Source: Streptomyces sp. DSM 15324 (GTDB lineage: Bacteria; Actinomycetota; Actinomycetes; Streptomycetales; Streptomycetaceae). Taken from it: 64,000 nucleotides of DNA. The position numbers were made by a program, and so were the translations under genes. The stretch is taken from assembly GCF_001514285.1 (NCBI RefSeq), contig NZ_KQ949023.1:744001-808000 (forward strand). The letters run 5' to 3'. This document shows, piece by piece, positions 59,136 to 64,000 of the stretch. The stretch's first letter is position 1. The number at the start of each line of letters is the position of its first letter. The notes below the pieces were generated by a model. It did not search any database and had not been told where the DNA came from. It saw nothing but the letters and a program-made list of their open reading frames with translations.

Positions 59136-60406
59136 GGACGGGAAAGGCCGCTCTCTGCTGCGGGAGCCCGATGGCCGGGCTCCGTCGGGTCGGTCACACG
59201 GGCACGGATCGCCGCCAGGTCGTCGGATGCGCGAAGGGCCCGTGACACGGACCCGATCTCCTGGAGCAGGTCCGTCGTGTCGGGGTTCTCGGTGCCCGTG
59301 CCGTCCGTCTCGCGGATCTTGCGGGCCGCCGCGTCCTGGATGCTCAGGGCGGCGGCCAGCGCCCTCGACCGCTCCGGGGGGAAACCGAGGGCGAGGGCGG
59401 CGGCGTACGCGTGGCGTACCTGTTCCTCGTCGATGTGGCGGGCCAGTCCGAGGAGCACGTCCCTGATGAACGTCTCACGGCGGATCAGCCGCAGTTCGGG
59501 GGTGGCGTACAGCCTGAAGCAGACCCCTGAGCCGTTGACGCTCCGCATCAGCATGTACAGGGGCCGCAGTTCACGGCGGGCCGTGCGGATCCGCCAGCGG
59601 TCGTGCAGGTACTGGCCGGCGTGCGGCAGGATGAAGCCGGCCGCGACGAGGATGGCGGACAGACAGGCCGCGAGCGGCGCCACGTTCGTGCTCAGCCAGT
59701 CCAGGTCGTGCCCCGTCCAACGCGCCCCCACCGCGGTGAGCTTGAGGGCGTCGAAGATCAGGTTCAGGCCGTAGCCGACCACCAGGCAGACCAGCCCCGA
59801 ACGGAGCCAGACGTCGAGCCCCTCGGTGCGGACCCAGTTCCAGATGAGCCGGGAGGTGATGAGGACGGCCACGCAGTGCGCGAGGAGGTAGAGCAGGATC
59901 AGCTCACGCATGTAGGGCGTGTTGGCGTAGTAGGTGTCCAGGTCCCGCAGCCGCTCGACGGAGGCGTCCGCGAGGAAGAACAGCACCCACAGGGCGACGA
60001 TCACACCGGCGTAGGTGCACAGCACCCAGAGCATGGCGCGGCGGGTCGCCGGCGACCGCTCGGACAGACCGTTGCGCCAGGCGATGATCAGCAGCAGGCA
60101 GGAGCCGGCGAAGGCGGTGAGGAGCGAGTAGCACCACGGTGCCGAGATGTTCGGCACTCCCGTGACCCGGTTGGTCCAGGCGATGGTCGAGGGAGCCACG
60201 AACACGAAGACCGTGCAGGCGAGCAGCAGGAGACCGCCGACCGCCCGCAGGAGGGGGTCCCGCCACAGCCGGATGATGGTCGGCAGCTTGATCGCGAGGG
60301 CGGCACACAGGACCGCGGTGGGGATCCAGAAGGAGATGTAGAGGTGGTCCAGCAGTCCGGATGAGCCGGCGGCCAGCAGTTCCGTGGGGGCGTTCGCGCG
60401 GGTCAC
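59132..60406 (-). CDS. Multi-pass membrane protein, MAB_1171c-like family
   Basis: A 424-residue protein with about seven membrane helices in the first 280 residues (LYISFWIPTAVLCAALAIKL, LLLLACTVFVFVAP, AMLWVLCTYAGVIVALWVLF, LIFDALKLTAV, LAACLSAILVAAGFILPHAG) and a cytoplasmic C-terminal domain (LYMLMRSVNGSGVCFRLYAT, PELRLIRRETFIRDVLLGLA). The pattern fits the uncharacterised MAB_1171c family. GTG at 60406 overlaps the metallopeptidase stop by 4 bases. Confidence 0.78.
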   Translation of the reverse strand: MTRANAPTELLAAGSSGLLDHLYISFWIPTAVLCAALAIKLPTIIRLWRDPLLRAVGGLLLLACTVFVFVAPSTIAWTNRVTGVPNISAPWCYSLLTAFAGSCLLLIIAWRNGLSERSPATRRAMLWVLCTYAGVIVALWVLFFLADASVERLRDLDTYYANTPYMRELILLYLLAHCVAVLITSRLIWNWVRTEGLDVWLRSGLVCLVVGYGLNLIFDALKLTAVGARWTGHDLDWLSTNVAPLAACLSAILVAAGFILPHAGQYLHDRWRIRTARRELRPLYMLMRSVNGSGVCFRLYATPELRLIRRETFIRDVLLGLARHIDEEQVRHAYAAALALGFPPERSRALAAALSIQDAAARKIRETDGTGTENPDTTDLLQEIGSVSRALRASDDLAAIRARVTDPTEPGHRAPAAESGLSRP

Positions 60407-61008
60407 CGGGCCGCGCCCCCGCGTCCGCGGTAGCCCAGCGTCCGCTGCACCGGCGAGCTCTCCCCGCCGGCCGCGCCCTCGGCGAGATAGCGCCGGAAGC
60501 GGGCCGCGAGCCGGTGCCCGAAGTCGTCGGCCTCGGCCTCCTCGGTCTCGCGGGACCCGTTGCGGGCGGCCACCGTCAGCGCCATGGACTCCCAGCCGCG
60601 CCGGTCGGCGAGCATCCCCGCCGCGTCCCGGCCGACCCCGTGGTGGTGCCGATGCCCGGCGTGCAGGTGCCACAACTCATGCCCCAGGATGACCAGTTGC
60701 TGCACGGCCTCGGCCCGCTCCTCCACGATGACCAGGTCGAAGTCGCGGAACTCCACCCACAGCCCGGTCACCCCGATCTCGTCCGGGAACCGCTCGAACC
60801 GCAGCTCCACGGGGCGTCCGCCACGCCGCGCGGCCATCGCCTCGCACAGGGCCCGGGACACCTCCCGCACCCCGGCCGGCCGCCGGGGCCTGGCTCGCAG
60901 CGCGGCGGAGAGCCCGACCGTCAGTTCGCGCATGGCAGGTCCGGTCCTCGGGCGCCGCAGCGCGGAGGCGATCCGGGACGCCGTCCCGCGCGCGCCCGCG
61001 ATGTCCAT
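60403..61008 (-). CDS. ImmA/IrrE-like metallopeptidase (toxin-like)
   Basis: A 201-residue protein with the zinc-protease motif VILGHELWHLHAGH (HExxH type) around residue 107 and a downstream EEAEADDFGHRLAARF that could supply the third ligand, the layout of ImmA/IrrE peptidases. These often cleave a repressor partner; none is encoded beside it in the window. ATG at 61008 follows AAGGGGGCGGG; an internal ATG at 60933 is possible. First of the three-gene operon with the membrane protein and FAD enzyme. Confidence 0.82.
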   Translation of the reverse strand: MDIAGARGTASRIASALRRPRTGPAMRELTVGLSAALRARPRRPAGVREVSRALCEAMAARRGGRPVELRFERFPDEIGVTGLWVEFRDFDLVIVEERAEAVQQLVILGHELWHLHAGHRHHHGVGRDAAGMLADRRGWESMALTVAARNGSRETEEAEADDFGHRLAARFRRYLAEGAAGGESSPVQRTLGYRGRGGAAR

Positions 61009-61309
61009 CAGGTCCCGCCCCCTTCTCACCGCCGTACGGCAGCCCGCCCGGCGCCCTACGGCCGCGGCTTCGAGCCTACGCGGATGGTTGTGTCCGCGTC
61101 ACGAAAAGCCGCGACGAGCGGGACGAGAAGCCGCCGACCGGGACGGAAAGCGCTATCAGGCTCCGGGGGAAACCATTGACGCGCACGCGCATCGATCTTA
61201 CGGTCGCGTTCGAAGTCACGTGCGTGATCCGAGATACCGAACGGTAGTGAGGTGATGGACCGACCGGCCGTCACCCACCCTCGGACAGGAACCGAACCGA
61301 AAGGCAGCC
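61009..61309. other. Divergent intergenic region
   Basis: 301 bp between the metallopeptidase and arabinofuranosidase genes. Contains CGCGGA...TCCGCG (61079-61098) and the promoter below. GAAAGCGCTATC at 61147 resembles a half-conserved LacI-type operator. Confidence 0.5.
61176..61204 (+). promoter_or_regulatory. Candidate promoter of the arabinofuranosidase gene
   Basis: TTGACG (61176-61181), 17-bp spacer, TACGGT (61199-61204); the gene starts 105 bp further on. Confidence 0.5.
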
Positions 61310-62821
61310 ATGCGCACCGCCCGCTTCACCCTCGACCCCGCCTTCACCGTCGGCGACGTCAACCCCCGTCTCTTCGGCTCCTTCGTCGAACACCTGGGCC
61401 GCTGCGTCTACACCGGCATCTTCGAACCGGACCACCCCACGGCGGACGAGGACGGCCTGCGCCAGGACGTCCTGGACCTGGTGCGCGAACTCGGCGTCAC
61501 AGCCGTCCGCTACCCCGGCGGCAACTTCGTCTCCGGCTACAAGTGGGAGGACTCGGTCGGCCCGAGACAGGACCGTCCGCGCCGTCTCGACCTCGCCTGG
61601 CGCTCCACGGAGACCAACCGCTTCGGCCTCTCCGAGTACATCGCCTTCCTCCGCAGGATCGGCCCGCAGGCCGAACCGATGATGGCCGTCAACCTCGGCA
61701 CCCGCGGCGTGGCCGAGGCCCTGGAACTCCTGGAGTACGCCAACCACCCCTCCGGCACCGCCCTGTCCGACCTGCGGGTCGCGCACGGCGACAAGGACCC
61801 CTTCGGCATCCGGCTGTGGTGCCTGGGCAACGAGATGGACGGGCCCTGGCAGACCGGCCACAAGACGGCCCAGGAGTACGGCCGGCTGGCCGCGGAGACC
61901 GCCCGCGCGATGCGCCAGCTGGACCCGGGCGTCGAGCTCGTCGCCTGCGGCTCCTCCAGCCAGTCCATGCCCACGTTCGCCGAGTGGGAGGCGACGGTCC
62001 TCGCCGAGACGTACGACCTCGTCGACCACATCTCCCTGCACGCCTACTACCAGCCCGAGGACGGCGACCTCGACTCGTTCCTGGCCTCCGCCGTCGACAT
62101 GGAGTCCTTCATCGAGAACGTGGTCGCCACCGCCGACCACGTGGGCGCGCGGCTGAAGTCGAAGAAGAGGATCAACCTCTCCTTCGACGAGTGGAACGTC
62201 TGGTACATCTCGAAGTGGCACGAGATCGAGAACTCCGGCGCGCGGGACTGGGCGGAGGCCCCCCGCCTGCTGGAGGACAACTACAGCGTCCTGGACGCCG
62301 TCGTCTTCGGCTCGCTCCTGATCGCGCTGCTGCGGCACGCGGACCGCGTCAAGGTCGCCTGTCTGGCCCAGCTCGTCAACGTGATCGCCCCGATCATGAC
62401 CGAGCCCGGCGGCCCGGCCTGGCGGCAGACGACGTTCTTCCCGTTCGCCCAGGCCGCCCGCCACGGCCGGGGCCGGGTGCTCGACGTACGGGTGGACTCG
62501 CCGACGTACGAGACGCAGAAGTACGGCGAGACCGACCTGCTGCACGCGACGGCGGTCCGGGCCGAGGACGGCACGGTCACCGTCTTCGCCGTCAACCGCA
62601 GCCGCACCGAGTCCCTGCCCCTGGACGTCGTCCTGAACGGCCTCGATCTCACCTCGGTCGTCGAGCACACCGTCCTGGCCGACGCCGACCCGGACGCCCG
62701 CAACACCCTGGCCGAGCCCGAGCGGGTCCTCCCGCACCGGGCCGAGGGCACGGCCCTGACGGACGGCACGCTCACCGCCGTGCTCGAACCGCTGTCCTGG
62801 AACGTGATCCGGCTGGCGTGA
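61310..62821 (+). CDS. Alpha-L-arabinofuranosidase, GH51 family
   Basis: A 503-residue retaining glycosidase that removes arabinose from arabinan or arabinoxylan pieces. N-terminal FGSFVEHLGRCVYTGIFEPD and VTAVRYPGGNFVSGYKWEDS are family signatures; catalytic acid Glu in CLGNEMDGPWQTGH and nucleophile Glu in NLSFDEWNVWYISKW are intact; the C-terminal jelly-roll ends LSWNVIRLA. No signal peptide, so it acts inside on imported oligosaccharides, as usual for GH51. GAAAGGCAGCC before the ATG. Confidence 0.95.
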   Translation: MRTARFTLDPAFTVGDVNPRLFGSFVEHLGRCVYTGIFEPDHPTADEDGLRQDVLDLVRELGVTAVRYPGGNFVSGYKWEDSVGPRQDRPRRLDLAWRSTETNRFGLSEYIAFLRRIGPQAEPMMAVNLGTRGVAEALELLEYANHPSGTALSDLRVAHGDKDPFGIRLWCLGNEMDGPWQTGHKTAQEYGRLAAETARAMRQLDPGVELVACGSSSQSMPTFAEWEATVLAETYDLVDHISLHAYYQPEDGDLDSFLASAVDMESFIENVVATADHVGARLKSKKRINLSFDEWNVWYISKWHEIENSGARDWAEAPRLLEDNYSVLDAVVFGSLLIALLRHADRVKVACLAQLVNVIAPIMTEPGGPAWRQTTFFPFAQAARHGRGRVLDVRVDSPTYETQKYGETDLLHATAVRAEDGTVTVFAVNRSRTESLPLDVVLNGLDLTSVVEHTVLADADPDARNTLAEPERVLPHRAEGTALTDGTLTAVLEPLSWNVIRLA

Positions 62822-62859
62822 GCCCGCCCGCGGGCCGCGCCGCGCGTCAGAATGTGCGC

Positions 62860-63318
62860 ATGAGGATCTCGGCACGCGCGGACTACGCGGTACGGGCGGT
62901 ACTGGAGCTCGCCGTACGGCAGGGCGGCGACCCGGTGAAGGCGGAGACGGTCGCCGCCGCACAGGACATTCCGCACAAGTTCCTGGAAGGGATCCTCGGC
63001 GACCTCCGCCGGGCCGGTGTGGTCGACAGCCGGCGCGGCGGAGGGGGCGGCTACCGTCTGGCCCGCGATGCCGCGTCGATCACCGTCGCCGACGTGATCA
63101 GGGCGGTCGACGGCCCGATCGTCTCCGTCCGGGGCGAACGCCCCACGGGTCTGTCCTACACGGGTACCGCCCAGCCCCTGCTCCCGCTGTGGATCGCCCT
63201 GCGGGCGAACGTCCGCCGGATCCTGGAGGGCGTCACCGTCGCGGACATCGCGGCGGACGCCCTGCCCGACCCGGTGAAGGAACTCGCCGCCGAACCGGCG
63301 GCCTGGGAGAACCCCTAG
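62860..63318 (+). CDS. Rrf2-family transcriptional regulator without cysteines
   Basis: A 152-residue winged-helix regulator. MRISARADYAVRAVLELAVR, IPHKFLEGILGDLRRAGVVD and RRGGGGGYRLARDAASITVA are the Rrf2 pattern. There is no cysteine in the whole protein, so it cannot hold the Fe-S cluster of IscR/NsrR members and is nearer to CymR-type regulators, whose signal comes from a partner or small molecule. It starts 38 bp after the arabinofuranosidase but is likely unrelated in function. Confidence 0.88.
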   Translation: MRISARADYAVRAVLELAVRQGGDPVKAETVAAAQDIPHKFLEGILGDLRRAGVVDSRRGGGGGYRLARDAASITVADVIRAVDGPIVSVRGERPTGLSYTGTAQPLLPLWIALRANVRRILEGVTVADIAADALPDPVKELAAEPAAWENP

Positions 63319-63377
63319 TGGGAGGGGATGCAACGGTCAACACCCCGTGATCTCACACGAGTTGGGACAAGTGCCGG

Positions 63378-64000
63378 TCAGTGGCGGGACGTCGTCCGCT
63401 TCGGCGGCGCTATGCGGACCCGCTTCTCGGCGGGCGCGCTCTCGATGTCGTCGAGCTGCGCGACGATCGTGGCGCGCAGGTCGTCGTAGTCCTCGAAGCG
63501 GTGGTCGTGGAAGAGCGTGTAGCCGGTCCACATCAGGTTGGCGCACACCCGGGCCGGCACCCGGCCGGTCTGCGCGCCCAGCCCGACCAGCGCCACCGAA
63601 CCGATGCCGCCGGGCGCCGCGGCGTTCACCCGGTGGATCGCCTGGAACGCGGCGGCGCAGGCCAGGGCCACGTTCAGTGTCTCGCTCACGTTCTGCGAGG
63701 ACTGCTCCATGGTGGGCGTCGAGATCAGGAACCTCGGGTTCGTCGCCCCGGACGGCACGCACACCGCGCTGCCCACCGGCAGCCGCCCGCCGAACTCGTC
63801 GCGGATCGCCCGCTGCACCCGCAGCTGGATGCCCGCGCCGAGGTGCCGCTTGACCACGGCGTCCACCCCGCCGTTCATCAGGCCGCGGGCGTTGGTGGGG
63901 CTGACCCAGGCGTCGGCCGTCACGTCGAGGATCGAGCCCTTGCGGATCACGACCTCCGGGGTGTCGGCGAACGCGGCCCGCCAGGCCTCGACCACCTTGG
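63378..64000 (-). CDS. Macro-domain protein (5' end outside window)
   Basis: At least 207 residues, open to the right edge. VVIRKGSILDVTADAWVSPT, NARGLMNGGVDAVVKRHLG is the ADP-ribose-binding loop of macro domains; RFLISTPTMEQSSQNVSETL and GSVALVGLGAQTGRVP follow, the second binding the distal phosphate. It may bind or hydrolyse ADP-ribose derivatives. The GTG at 63995 has no ribosome site in view and the frame stays open, so the true start probably lies beyond base 64000. Different subfamily from the ThsA-like macro domains at 35-37 kb. Confidence 0.85.
   Translation of the reverse strand, partial: KVVEAWRAAFADTPEVVIRKGSILDVTADAWVSPTNARGLMNGGVDAVVKRHLGAGIQLRVQRAIRDEFGGRLPVGSAVCVPSGATNPRFLISTPTMEQSSQNVSETLNVALACAAAFQAIHRVNAAAPGGIGSVALVGLGAQTGRVPARVCANLMWTGYTLFHDHRFEDYDDLRATIVAQLDDIESAPAEKRVRIAPPKRTTSRH

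Noticed and set aside
63378..64000. Macro-domain gene at the right edge as part of the TIR/macro system
   Set aside because: It is 23 kb away, belongs to the ordinary ADP-ribose-binding macro subfamily and shares none of the ThsA-like motifs.

Overview
The window is chromosomal DNA of a Streptomyces or very close relative. Evidence: very high GC with G/C at almost every third codon position, frequent GTG starts, 4-base ATGA/GTGA overlaps inside operons, Tat and Sec secreted hydrolases, SARP/IclR/LacI/TetR regulators, and a malonyl-CoA synthetase plus acyl-CoA carboxylase pair that I recognise from streptomycetes. All functional calls come from reading the sequence; no search was run.

Layout. 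1-3.7 kb: the start of an exporter ABC gene (runs off the left edge), an FGGY sugar kinase, a small YtxH-like protein, two identical tRNA-Asn genes and one CAT-anticodon tRNA. 4.0-18.3 kb: a catabolic island. A five-gene branched-chain-type ABC importer (all overlapping by 4 bases) faces an amidase, nitrilase, IclR operon, followed by a benzoylformate-decarboxylase-like enzyme, an LDH/MDH-type dehydrogenase and two aldehyde dehydrogenases. Together they would take an aryl-hydroxynitrile or mandelamide to benzoate. Two IclR-type palindromes precede the two operons. The last dehydrogenase is a chimera with the first ~45 residues of a flavin monooxygenase. 18.3-24.5 kb: remnants of an AraC regulator and a macro-domain gene, two small flavin/reductase genes, a secreted GH5 enzyme with a ricin-type lectin domain, a LacI regulator and a methyltransferase.

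24.6-34.0 kb: a TetR gene, a promoter with two TetR-type operators, and a quinone-oxidoreductase-like gene that has been split from that promoter by a 7.45-kb Tn3-family transposon (25499-32953; 38-bp inverted repeats, 5-bp duplication GGGGA). The transposon carries a transposase, a serine recombinase, an unknown 666-residue protein with a beta-propeller-like C-terminus and an unknown 96-residue protein.

35.0-40.6 kb is the most unusual part: a SARP-type activator fused to a ThsA-like macro domain, a divergent protein with two membrane helices and the same macro domain (the architecture of type II Thoeris ThsA), and a convergent three-gene operon of a membrane-anchored protein with an extracellular domain, a two-helix membrane protein and a TIR-like protein. 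The C-terminus of the membrane protein and the N-terminus of the TIR protein carry the same Asn/Gly-rich motif, as in bacterial amyloid-signalling pairs. I read this as a TIR/ADP-ribose-type immune or stress signalling module with a transcriptional branch.

41-64 kb: a luciferase-like oxidoreductase, a second GH5 enzyme with LacI-type operators, an MreB-like protein, an MMPL exporter with an ECF41-type sigma factor, the accDA-like/matB operon, an ATP-grasp protein, an IclR/SMP-30 pair, a secreted FG-GAP protein, an ImmA-like/MAB_1171c-like/FAD-oxidoreductase operon, a GH51 arabinofuranosidase, an Rrf2 regulator without cysteines and, running off the right edge, a macro-domain protein.
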